Position numbers and translations under genes: made by a program. A stretch of DNA of 61,358 nucleotides from assembly GCA_004380135.1 (NCBI GenBank), contig QXCR01000166.1, forward strand, positions 1-61,358. Direction: 5' to 3'. The notes under the pieces were generated by a model. The model saw only the letters and a list, made by a program, of their open reading frames with translations. It was not told the origin of the DNA and did not search any database. This document shows, piece by piece, positions 30,774 to 41,452 of the stretch (the first letter of the stretch is position 1; each line of letters opens with the position of its first letter). The DNA is from Stemphylium vesicarium (lineage: Eukaryota > Ascomycota > Dothideomycetes > Pleosporales > Pleosporaceae).

Positions 30774-32594
30774 ACGTCTTGTATCACTCATCCGGCAAAA
30801 TCACTCATCCGGCAGCCCCACCAAAACCAACGCGACTCTCCACACAGCAAGGACTATGACACTATCAGGACATCCTCTATCGCCTCAAAAAGAAGGTAGA
30901 CTTGCTCTAGCTACTGCTGCGATTCAAAATGATCAAAGACTACGCGTCTACAAAGTTGCGAAGCTATATAATACTCCTCGCTCTACTCTCTAAGATCGCC
31001 TCGCAGGTGGCCTACCGCAGGCTGCTGCCAACGCTCAGAAATGAAAGCTATTACCTATCGAAGAGCAGTCTCTCGTTCAGTGGATCCTAGACCTTGCTCG
31101 ACGAGGCTTTCCGCCTCAGGTCATCTATGTACGACGTATGGCAGACACTCTACTCGCCGCGCGCGGCCAAGATCCACCTCCTTCGCCTGTAGGCAAGTGC
31201 TGGGTGCCGCGCTTCATCAGCAGCCAGTCCGAGCTACAGACAAAATAGAACAGGAATTTTCATAGCCAGCGCGCTCGCTGTGAGGATCCTGTCACAATCG
31301 CAGCGTGGTTTAAGCTTCTAGAGGAGACGCGCCAGGCCTATGGGATACTAGACACGGACACGTACAACTTTGATGAGACTGGCTTTATGATAGGCGTCGC
31401 AGCTACGTCTAAGATCGTTACCAGCTTAGATACAATAGGCCGAGCATTCGCTGTACAGCCAGGCAACTGCGACTAGGTCACGACTATCGAGTATACTAAC
31501 GCATTTGACTAGTGTCTTCCGCCGTTCGTGATCCTATCTAGGAAGCAGCACTAGGCTAGCTAATATTAACACCTACCTATAGATTAGGTGCTCGCTGTAT
31601 CAGATAATCGCTAGACGACAGATCAGCTCGGTGTTGAGTGGGTAAAGCACTTCAATAGGCATACAGCTCCTCGTACGCATGGAGCCTACCGGCTTCTTAT
31701 CCTAGATGGCCATAGTAGCCACGCCACGCCTGAGTTCGATTAGTTCTGTATGGAGAACAACATTATTACCCTCTGCATGCCAGCGCATATGTCGCACCTT
31801 CTCCAGCCACTTGATGTGAGCTGTTTCTCCCCTCTTAAGCGCGCGTACGGTCAGGAGCTCGCTCGCCAAGGCGTTTGCCACGTTGACAAAATAGACTTCC
31901 TTACGATCTATACACGGATCCGGCCGACAGTATTTACGCAGCAGAACATCCAGGCGGGCTTCCAGGCGACAGGGCTTATTCATCCCTGTCCAGATCGCGT
32001 CCTATCGTCGCTTACCGTCGTCCGGACGCCGTCTCCACCAGCGACAACAGCAGACAACAACGTCACATGGACAGAAGAGACGCCGCATACAGTAGCGCAG
32101 CTTCAGCAGCAGGCTCGTTACGTACAGGACCTCCTTCGTCGCCAGTCACCGAGCCCAATAAAACAAGCTATCAGCCAGCTCGTTAAAGGATGCCAGCTTG
32201 CGATGAACTCAGCGACTAAACTTACAGAGGTTAAGAAGCTACGTACAGCTAGTGAGCGCCAGCAACGTAGGAGAGACCAGCGGCGTCAGTATATAGCTCG
32301 TGAAGGGGTGCTACAGGCCCAGCAAGGCCAGCAACTCGCTACAGAGGCGGAAAGGGTGGTCGAGGAGGTTGAACAGGTTCTCGCTACTCAAGGATGTCAG
32401 CGCGCGCCGCCAACGTGTAGCAAGTGTCACGTCCAAGGACACACGTGGACTCAATGTAGACAGTAATAGACTAGCTATCTATAAAACTACATGCTATTAT
32501 CTTATGTTGTTGTAGAGCTATCGTGCAGAGAGTCGCGTTGGTTTCAATGGGGTGAGCTGAGGATTGGTGTGGGCCGAGGACTGGTGGAACACGT
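30774..32594 (+). mobile_element. Pogo/Fot-type DNA transposon, RIP-damaged, TA duplication
   Basis: The ends read ACGTCTTG on the left and, inverted, ACGTGTTC on the right, each next to TA (30772-30773 and 32595-32596). Degenerate inverted repeats of about 60 bp include a shared AAACCAACGCGACTCTC block near 30828 (inverted copy near 32530). Left-hand CACTCATCCGGCA occurs twice in tandem. The 1.82-kb size fits fungal Fot/pogo elements. The interior encodes one transposase, now broken. Confidence 0.7.
30856..32466 (+). pseudogene. Pogo-type DDE transposase pseudogene
   Basis: A single frame from the ATG at 30856 to the TAA at 32464 encodes about 536 codons with roughly a dozen internal stops, nearly all TAG or TAA at places where Trp or Gln fits. 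In order: an N-terminal psq-type helix-turn-helix (AAIQNDQRLRVYKVAKLYN and PRSTL), a CENP-B-like domain (VQWILDLARRGFPP), the first catalytic Asp in NFDETGFMIG near 31370, the second in LILDGHSSHATPEFD near 31705, then MPAHMSHLLQPLDVSCFSPLKRAYG. The tail has a coiled coil and ends in a CCHC knuckle CSKCHVQGHTWTQC. The 3' third (31750-32466) is free of stops. Confidence 0.82.
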
Positions 32595-32596
32595 TA

Positions 32597-34719
32597 CATA
32601 TTTTAGGTTAGGTAGTAAACCCTAACGCTAAGTCTCTTTTGGCGCGAAGAAAGGTATCTTCGTCGCCTCATATAGGTTAGGAGATTATTGCGCGCGAACA
32701 CGCCTCGTGTCTTCATATCCGACGTGCGCCTCTCGGAACATGGGAGAAGCAGCGAGAACGATACTTCCGCAGCAGACTTCAAGACCCTAGAGTATGTCAG
32801 GTCAACTCTGACGAATTACTCACCTAAGATGCCGCCTTCGAGCCCGTCACTACCGATGCTAGAGCATCGCCTACACCAGCGCCACCAAGAACTCTCGTGA
32901 ATATCAAGCTGCACTCCACGTCCAGTTGCTCGATCCCTCATATAAATGGACGCCTGTTGAGCGCCGGCCCCCCATCACGAGAGCTGTGCCGGTAAACAGG
33001 ACAGCGACACCGTAGGTCGATCATGTATTCCCTATGGGATTTTGGTTATCCCTGGCACTGGACGGGCTTGCTCATTATGATTGTCTTGCATTCCTTGCCC
33101 CGGATCAGAATGGCCGTTGCGCTCTCGCAAGTCCCCTGTAACACAGTAATCTTCACGACGTCAATGTCACGGTCCAAACGGCCCTATAGCTTCACACTTG
33201 CAACGCTCATTTCTGACGTGCACGAAGCCGCTGTTTAGCGAGCCCCACATCGACCTTGCTCTTTCCATCACGTCTTCATCCCAGTAAGTTCGGTTACCGT
33301 TGACCCGGCTTGCGGCAAGTAATCGAAGTTCTTACATCCTGCCGCTCTACATTGGGCGAGCTAAGGTTGAGCCCTAGCATCGAAGCAGTCATTACCGTCC
33401 ATGTACTACTGCTGACACAGGTATCTGACCCCTATTTTCACTTCGACCGAGCGCATACCGGCGAAATATTATTATGTCGGCTTCTCGTTATCAGCAATAA
33501 TAATCTTGCTCGGTCATTCTCCGCCTGCTATCCTTGGCGCCCGAGTCCTTGACCGCGCCTAGCGTTAGGAAGGTCCCGTTGAATGGTTACAACGTGTCTC
33601 GAGGGATGTCTCGAAAATCTGGGTGAGGTCATAGCGAAGAACGGGGAATCCTTTGGTAAGCCTGGGGAATGGGTATCCGAAATGGGAAGGCCTCTCCGAA
33701 TTTAACAGAAGACACGCCTTGCGCCTTTTAGGACCCCGAAGGACTCGGAACGTTCCGATAGCCCTCAATAATATTCCGAACGCTCATCGCGGAGCCGCAG
33801 TCAGACCTCAAATCTCTAATAATTGCATCCTCTGGCAGAACAAGATGCTCGCACCATCATATTCAATCTGCCGTCTCGCAAATTAAGGTATGCTTTCGCT
33901 ACCGATTCCCACGATCGTTTGAAAGGGAAGCTGCGAAGTCGGTGTGCGAGACCCACTTTTCCGCGGCTTGTAGAACTGTAGGGCGTGTATCAGTAAGATA
34001 AGAAGCCTGTTGTATCCGGAGGCGGGGGATAAGTACTGGGCTTCGAGACACCTGGGGAAGCTGCGGGTAACTTGCGTCGCCGCCTCCATGTGTTTTACGA
34101 CGTCTGCGATGTAGTCCGCCTTTATTGTTGTTCGCGTTGTCGGGCCTTGCCTTGTAACTTTGTAGTCTTGCGTGCATTAGTTCCATGTCATTCTTAACCT
34201 ATACCCACATCTCTTTGTATCCAGTCAGGTTAAAGAAATCGTCGACTCTATACCTCGTTCCTTCCAGGAGGGACCGCGACGCCAAACACAACAGAAGCTT
34301 CTCTCGACGCCCAGGACACCGCCACCATACCGCCATGAGTCTCGACGTATGACACAACAGAACAATCTCACCAGAGCAAATGGCCCTTTGTTGACCTCTC
34401 CTAAATTCGGCGCGCTTAACAGGATGCAGCGCCGTACAGATCAAGCACAGTCCAGCTCGCAGGACAGGTACCTTACGGCCACCCAGGCTCAAATCATACC
34501 CGAGCGAAGAAAAGAGCGGTGTTGGTGTCGTCGATTCAGCCTGCGTTTCTACACAAACATCTCCGTTCTACCTACCTCGTCGCAGCCCTCAAACATTCAA
34601 GATACGGCACATCATGGACTAGTGTAAGGTAAAATCGCATTCAAATTAGGTATATGCAACGCTGAAAAATCAGAACCACAGCAACGACAAGCTAACCCCT
34701 TTCTCTCCAACAGCCATTC
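32597..34719. other. Intergenic, 2.1 kb, no gene recognised
   Basis: Only short open frames without motifs or consistent splicing are present on either strand. The last 100 bases are the 3' region of the permease gene. One AAACCCTAACGC stretch near 32620 is not a telomere array. Confidence 0.5.
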
Positions 34720-36357
34720 TTAATGACCACCGGCGGAGTTGGAGTTGTCTGCGCACGTCCAAGGAGCGGTGCCGCCATCCTTCTCGAACGAGTCCATGAT
34801 GCCGACAATCGAACCATAAGTACCACCAATGAGGAGGAACGTGCCGGATGCGATGACGAAGATGGACCATGCGACCATGCCCTTCCACTTCCAGTCACGG
34901 TTGGACCGGTTCCAGTTATCGTACAGCCACATGCAGCCCATGGGCTGGAAGCTCATGAGGGTACCCAGAAGTGCGCCCACGAGCGAGACAAGCCCACCGA
35001 AGACAGGAACTGCCGATGCAATGATGTAGGCGGTCAGGGAAACGGCGGCGGTGAAGCCAAACCAGGTGATCCAGTGCTTAGGGGTTGGGTGGCTGAGATG
35101 CTTTGTTCCGCGCAGGGTACGGATGAAGAAATACTTGGCGACGAGCTATGTGAGGTCAGTACAGTGTGCGCAAAGAGCAAAGAGTAGAGGGAGAATATAT
35201 CTTACATGAGTAACCAGGATAACGGAGGCAAGAAGACCCGGAAGCGCGAGCCCATAGCACACCTTCTTCATCAAGACACCCGCAGAGCCCAGCGCAGGCG
35301 ACGCGACGTACGATCCACAGAAGTAGTACACAACAACCCCAATGGCGATATAAATCGAAGTCATAACGGCCTGGCACAGTGTCAGGGCCTTGAAGTAGTC
35401 CTTGTGGTCCTTCATCTCGGACACGACGTTGAAGTACGCAGGAATCCCGCAGAATGCGAAGACAATACTGGATAGGGCAGCCGAAGCCTCAGCAAAGGTG
35501 GGTGACTTGAAGAGCTCGTAATCGGACTGCCAAGGGCCAACTTGAGGCGCCGCAGCGGGTCGGTCTTGGATACCGACTGCGACGGTGAGGGTGATGACTG
35601 TAGTGGTCAGGGTGTATTCATTAATGAAGAACTACGGGAATACTCACTTGCTGACATGATACCAGCAAGACCACCCCACGCGATGAACGAGAGCTTGCCC
35701 AAGGTCTTGATCGAAGCAAGCGCGAAGCCGACAACGCAGGCCACAGCCACGAAGACAGCAGTACATGTGCCATGCTCAGACAACGAGTTCAATCCGATAG
35801 AGATACCCAGCATACCGGAGCCGGCGACACACGTCCACACTGTTCTCGTTAGTACACATGCTCGATTCTGGGGTTCTGGACAACCATGTTTCCATAAGGT
35901 AAGGACCCACACAAAGCGAACGCTAGACCGAGCACCTCGCGGCCTGCGCGCCCAAACAGCTTCTGCCCTACATCCTCGATTCCGTACGTCTCGGGATGCT
36001 TCATCTTGAATGTACCGACCATGTAGCCAGACCACAGCGTAATTCCTCCAATGGCGGCTAGCGAGATGATACCCGGAATAAGGCCCAGGGCATCGAAGGC
36101 AGCGGGGATAGACAGCACACCGAGACCAATCTGTGTCTTCATCATGATGATGGATGAACCCCACCAGCTGACCTGCAGGGCGTTAATATGGATGAGATAA
36201 GAATCGCAACATGGAAACGTACGCTGCGGTAGTTGGGTCCTCCCTCGACGACCTCACCGAAGACGGCATCGGTCTGTCCTTGCGGGTTGGTTTCCTCGGC
36301 CTTGAGTTGGCTGCCGTACTCGATGTCTTCGCCCATTTTTTCGTTGGAGAAGCCCAT
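34720..36357 (-). CDS. AAAP-family amino-acid permease
   Basis: Five exons (36223-36357, 35911-36172, 35648-35839, 35206-35597, 34720-35145) in consistent phase give 468 residues. The hydrophilic N-terminus (MGFSNEKMGEDIEYG) is followed by the family's first membrane span with MMKTQIGLGVLSIPAAFDALG and then about ten more hydrophobic segments; SSIVFAFCGIPAYFNVVSEMKD in exon 4 is typical of fungal neutral amino-acid permeases of the Neurospora MTR group. The protein should sit in the plasma membrane (possibly vacuole) and import amino acids with protons. Length and topology are normal. The four introns are 50-71 bases, all GT-AG. No close partner gene is seen. Confidence 0.88.
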
Positions 36358-39300
36358 ATCGCTCCGTTGTCTAGTCCAAGGTATCAAGAAGAGATGGTAC
36401 ACGAGGAAGAGTATCGCGTCAAAGGACGACGACGGTACGCACTTTAAGCAGAATTCGTCGGCCCGACCGACATCGGCTGGCACAGACCCAAGAACGATGT
36501 GGAGGTCGCCCACGGCGCGCCCATTGTTTCCCCAGGTGCATGTGTCCCTTCGCCGTGGTGGACACTGATGGTTGATGCTCAGGCTGACGAATGAGCTTGG
36601 AGCCGCGAAAGACCGAGCCAAGCTCGCGTGGAGCCGCATTGAGCCGCAAATTTTTGGTGCAGGTACAGCGAGGTTTTGCCGAACTAGACCCAAAACGGTA
36701 AATCAACTCCAATTTTTGCATCGTCGAATGTCGCCAGTGTCAAGCGCCCGCGGGTCACAGCTCAAGCGCGTTCGAGAACACTCTGGGGGAGCCCAGGAGG
36801 TGTTGGTATGCAGATGTGGCGTGGGCAAGCTTCACGACAAGGCCGCCCACCACAACTGCGTGCGACGATAAGCACGAGAGCCAGGACCGAAACAGGGAAA
36901 AAGCAGTTCGGGCCAAGTGGAATAGACGCTTATCTTTTGTGGATTTCTGGGCCTACGTTGTGGGTTGTGGGACGAGGGTCCGTTCAGGTCCGTTCCACAA
37001 TGCATTCCGAGATGTCTCCCGAGATAGCGAAATAACGCGAATACGTCATTCTTGTCGCGTTTTGAGATGAATTGTGTCAAAATTGATGATATGCGTGGGT
37101 GCACCTAGAGATAACAGTAACTGGGATGCGCATATATAAGAAGCTTGAGTCGCATGGAAATAGCGCGTGCGACAAAGTATCGCTACGTGGTAGCATGAAG
37201 ATTGTCGGCAATGAATGTCGCAACACGATGGTATGAAGAGCTGGAAACTGGTTGCGATGGGCGCGCAAGACGCGAGGGACGTCACGAAACATAGAGATGG
37301 GCCCCCAAGCGTATACGCTCGACGCGAGGGTATCGGGAAAAGATCGATGTACGAACTGACGTCTCAGCGATAGTCGTATGGCTTGCGCGAAAGCAGAACA
37401 GAGGGTATCTGAAGGTGGAGGACTCCACAGAAGGGTAGGTGGAGAACAGACCCTCTTCGCACCCGACTATCTTCCCGAGGTACAGGACAGGCAGTTACGC
37501 AGTCAAAAACGGTGAGCCCGGCTTCTGGAAGGATCATGAAGCATGGCGGGGTCGTGGCTAATGCCTGGGTTGTCCCAGTGGTGCGGTCGCAACCTGGGGC
37601 AGATTTGCTGTTATGTAAAGCGTCGGGGGATGCGAAGCTTCAGTCTGGGGTCGGGTGTTGTCGTTAGGTAAAATGTACAAGGGCCGCATCGTAGCGCAGA
37701 GCCTCAATCCGGGGCAGGTATTGTCGTTAGGTAAGACGTGTGGTAGCGTGCGAAGCCCCAGTGGGCCCCGACACGACGAGGGTCCCCCAAGGCGCAACCA
37801 TTGTTCCGCTCGACATGACATTTGTTCCCAATGCTCTTGCGCATGTTGTCCCTGCGCTTCTCAGTCTTGCGCTCTTGCGGCTGGTCCTTGATCCGCTGCC
37901 CCCAATGTATTCAAGCCCTTCAACCCCAGGATTGCGCGACCTGTACACCAAGACTTATGCCGACTCGTACCGGAGCACCCAAACGAGGCCGAGGAGCGGA
38001 GACTAGGCTGGGTTCCACGCTTGCGCATTCCGCTGCTGGAAGATCGGGGGCTTTGTGGAGTCGAGCACGATGCGGGGCGCGCATGTGTATTGGCTTGTCT
38101 TCGGAGGGGAGCGGGAGTGTGGAGGGAGTATGACGTGATTGCGGGCAGCGGTTATTGTCGTCCCTTTCTACGCCGAGTGAGTTACCAATAGGGAAACCGC
38201 CGGCGCCTCGAAAGCCATTTATGAGTCGCTTGCGCAGGGGATCTAGGATCGGTGGCTCGCCGCGCACGATGAACTTCTTCATCCAAGACGGTGCTGTGAT
38301 AGGTCTTGCAGGATCGCGGGCGTTGGGAGATATCCTGATCGCGACGAAGATGAAGTCTTGGTTCTGGCGATGCGAGTCGATAGAAGATTAAGACGGCAAG
38401 CTGAAGTAGTAAGGATTACATACCTCATAGTAGGCGTCCAGGGATATCAAGGATACTGCTGCGACTTCCCGAGACCAAGAGAACTGGAGTGGCAAGCGTT
38501 CGGACCTGTGGCGCAGTTCGGGGACTTGTCTTCTACTCTGGGGAATTTGAGCAGAATGTTTAGGTAGTCGGCGATGTTGCGCAAGCGGTATGTGCGATTC
38601 CTATTGTGTTCAGTGTCGACGTTGCATGCGCACGTGACAACATTCAGCCCTAACGTTATGCACAGGTACCCGTCCCGCAGTCCTCTACTGTCTAAACTCT
38701 TTCGAAACCTTTCGCGATATTTCTCCGTGCTCGGCAGCACTCTACACCTGAGCGGCGTAGTTCAGCCAACAGTTTCACGCTGCTTTTTTGTAACGAGGAT
38801 GGTCGTGTTCGACGAAGCCAAGGCGGAGGCAACGCGCGCACAGAGACGAAGGTTTTCTCGGTCTTTAAGCTCGACTTGTTCTGCATTGTTATCAAAAAGT
38901 AAGCAGTGAACGAACGTTATGCACAGTGCGCCTGGAAGCGCCTGATCACAGACCACAGCCTAAATCAGCCGTTTAACCGCAGGTTATTCTACGTCTCAAA
39001 TCTTTCCAAGGCGCATGTTTGAGAAGGCAGCAAGTGTTTCAAATGTAAAGCAGCGCTTCAATTCACTTGTCAACTCGGGTTTGACGGCACTCGCAGCTGT
39101 CTGCCGTTGGTCCAAGATCGACTGCAATACGCTTTTGCCCACCACCGAGGGGCAAGTCCAGTCCAGAAGCTCAACCATAGCATACTGTATCCCGCTTATC
39201 TAGAAATACTAGTATGCTTGCCTCACGGCCATACTGCTTGCGCGCAATAATTAATGTTTTGACCACGATCTGCTAGACCCGTCAGGGCCCGACCAAAGGT

Positions 39301-39393
39301 TTTAGATATGCGTGATCGACTGCCTCAGGATCGGTTACCCAGGATTTCTTCCATAGAAAGTGAGATAGTATCAATGCTGCTCAGAAGTCGCAG
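36358..39393. other. Intergenic, 3 kb, with a degenerate minisatellite
   Basis: Around 37620-37775 a unit of about 63 bp repeats two to three times imperfectly (shared GTTGTCGTTAGGTAA-type core at about 37658 and 37719). Several open frames of 70-120 codons occur on both strands, but none has motifs or splice support, so I call none. Confidence 0.4.
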
Positions 39394-39400
39394 TATAAAG
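39394..39400 (+). promoter_or_regulatory. TATA box of secreted-protein gene
   Basis: TATAAAG lies 173 bases before the ATG of the small secreted protein, followed by pyrimidine-rich sequence (CTCCCCCGTC and TTCTTTCC runs), a normal fungal promoter layout. Confidence 0.55.
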
Positions 39401-39566
39401 GGAGCGCACACGCCTGTCCATGGTTTTCTTTCCAAGCCAGTCTTCCCATTCACTCTACATTTGCTTACTCCTTCCCGCTGTGCGGACCACTCTCCCCCGT
39501 CAACACTTTCCAATAATTCATCATCAATACCTCGAACCGACATACTTTGCGCCTCGAACCGCCAAC

Positions 39567-39994
39567 ATGCAATTCTCCATCACCGCCGTTCTTTTTGGCC
39601 TCGTGGCCATCTCCTCTGCCGCTATTACCGATGTCGAAGGCGTACGCAATACTCCACGCAGCGAGCTTGAGAATCGCCAGGCAGCCAACGGGGCTTGCTG
39701 TATCCCCAATCAATCTCTGAAGCAGGATGCGTGCACAGTCGACGGTGCCGCTGGCAAGTGTGTGCCTGGAGGCCCAGCTGCATGTAAGTACAAGACCTGG
39801 ACGGTTCTTGAGACAATACTGACGCGCTTTCGTTAGGTAACGGTGCTCTGAACTGCGTCGCCAACAACCAGTTGGTGTGCGACAACAACGTCCAGGAACG
39901 CTCCGGCGTTCTGTGTCGGTTCCAGGGAGCCAACGGCAAGATCCAGGACGGTGCCCAGCAAATTAACAGCCTTTCCCAGGCCAAGGTCAACTAG
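39567..39994 (+). CDS. Small secreted cysteine-rich protein
   Basis: Two exons (39567-39783 and 39837-39994) joined across a GTAAGT...TTAG intron give 124 residues; the junction completes a Cys codon. A clear signal peptide (MQFSITAVLFGLVAISSA) is followed by a short pro-like segment ending in ENRQ and a mature part with eight cysteines in the order CC-C-C-C-C-C-C. The spacing is not that of hydrophobins (C-CC-C-C-CC-C). The protein is Asn/Gly-rich with no catalytic motif. Such proteins act outside the cell; an effector or cell-wall role is possible but unproven. The start follows a TATA box and has good context (AACATGC). Confidence 0.8.
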
Positions 39995-40349
39995 AACGGG
40001 AGATATGAATTGGTGTCTAAGGTTGATTTGTGAATCTTTATAGCAAGCCTTAGTCCATAACAGCTTCTTATCGCACAGCTAGGTGCATAAATAAATGGCA
40101 TTGAGAAATGAGTAATTGCATACTACCTAGAAGTTCTACATGATGTCGTAAAGACCAGGCCCTGAATCCACACAGATCACAGTCCGCTATGGGGAAGTCA
40201 AATATCTTGACCCTGTCAAAGTACATAGCTTTCGTAATATCTCGTTTGTTCCTGATTTACCGCTATACGCATATGTGCGGGGTATGGCGCCACTTCAGTT
40301 GTCAAAATGTTGGGTGTGGTGGCTGCCGTGCTCGTCATTCGGCTGTATA

Positions 40350-41309
40350 CGCAACGCTTCCTTTGGCGATCTGAACATTGCTGCGGCAAGCATCGTCGGC
40401 AACTTCTTGTTCATGCTCAAGCCCCGCGTTGACGGCGACTTCATTGCAGACACCTATAAGCAGTTACCATTCTACTCCTAAGCGGTCTACTGACATCATT
40501 TGCGACTAGACGAGTCCTAGTACTATGCCGATCGTTTCAACTTCACGGGCCGCATCGTTGTCAGCCACGAGCAGCACGAGACCAATGTTTGGGAGGCAGA
40601 CGGTATCGACTCTAGCGATGACATTACAGCCTCGTTGAAGACCGTCTTGCCCGGCATCACCGATGAAGCCGTCCAGGACATTGTAGACGCGTACCCGGAA
40701 TCTGACTACTCGTCGCAAGGATACCGAATGGCAGATATCAAGCAAAACTACGGTTTGACAGCGCACAACTTGGCTGTGACGAACGGGCTCGGAAACAACA
40801 CTTGGAACGCCATGTGCTCTCTTGGCGAGGCTACGCACGTTACCGATCAGAACTACTACTGTCGGGCCTACCTCGCCCTGAATGGCACTAAGAAAGAGAG
40901 CTGGTTACATCGCAGGGTACCAAACCTACCATCTGTTGCCTACCAACAGCACGACAGTGAGCACGGATGAAATCGATGAGACGATTGCCGTAAGTCCACC
41001 CCTTTATTCCTCGACCCACTTATCAACGTCTTTTGCTTTCTTGCTTTCAACTTAACTGCTCCCATGCTTTGTTTCTTGGATGCAAGCTAATGTCGATTTC
41101 TTTTTGCACGGAGAGAGATACAAAAGTAGCTCCTCTTCTTCGTCATCGCCGGCGACCCCAACACCATGTGGGCCAACGAAACCGGGCTCTACTGGCTCAA
41201 ACACGAGCAGAACGCCACCGTCATTGTCTTCAACGAGACGTTCTACCTCGGCAAATATAACCTTACGACTGACAAGGCTAGGGTGTGGAACCGTGCTCTT
41301 TGGTGGTAG
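40350..41309 (+). pseudogene. Carboxylesterase (type B) C-terminal remnant
   Basis: Pieces of the C-terminal half of a secreted carboxylesterase/lipase lie in order: KPRVDGDFIADTY near 40430; YYADRFNFTGRIVVSHEQHETN from 40530; PGITDEAVQDIVDAYP near 40670; GYIAGYQTYHLLP near 40920; and AGDPNTMWANETGLYWLKH to NRALWW before the stop at 41307-41309. A GTAAGT intron at about 40990-41120 is plausible. The N-terminal half with the GESAG nucleophile is missing, a TAG stop interrupts at about 40528, and a frame change occurs near 40905. It may be a gene with unusual splicing, but loss of the catalytic half favours a pseudogene. Confidence 0.6.
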
Positions 41310-41452
41310 GAAGTTAGCGAGAGAAAGCTCAACGAGCTCTGCAAGATGGGAATAGCGATGTTGTAGCGATGCCAGGGGCGGCGGCCTTGATACTTAGAGG
41401 GGGGGTTTTGGTGGTAGTTGACCAAATAAATGTGTTGTATATTAACATGCGA

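Noticed and set aside
32615..32630. AAACCCTAACGC stretch resembling fungal telomere repeats
   Set aside because: Only one unit is present, with no tandem array; it is an interior position beside a transposon end.
37655..38282. Several overlapping open frames of 74-120 codons on both strands
   Set aside because: They overlap each other and a degenerate minisatellite, and none shows motifs.
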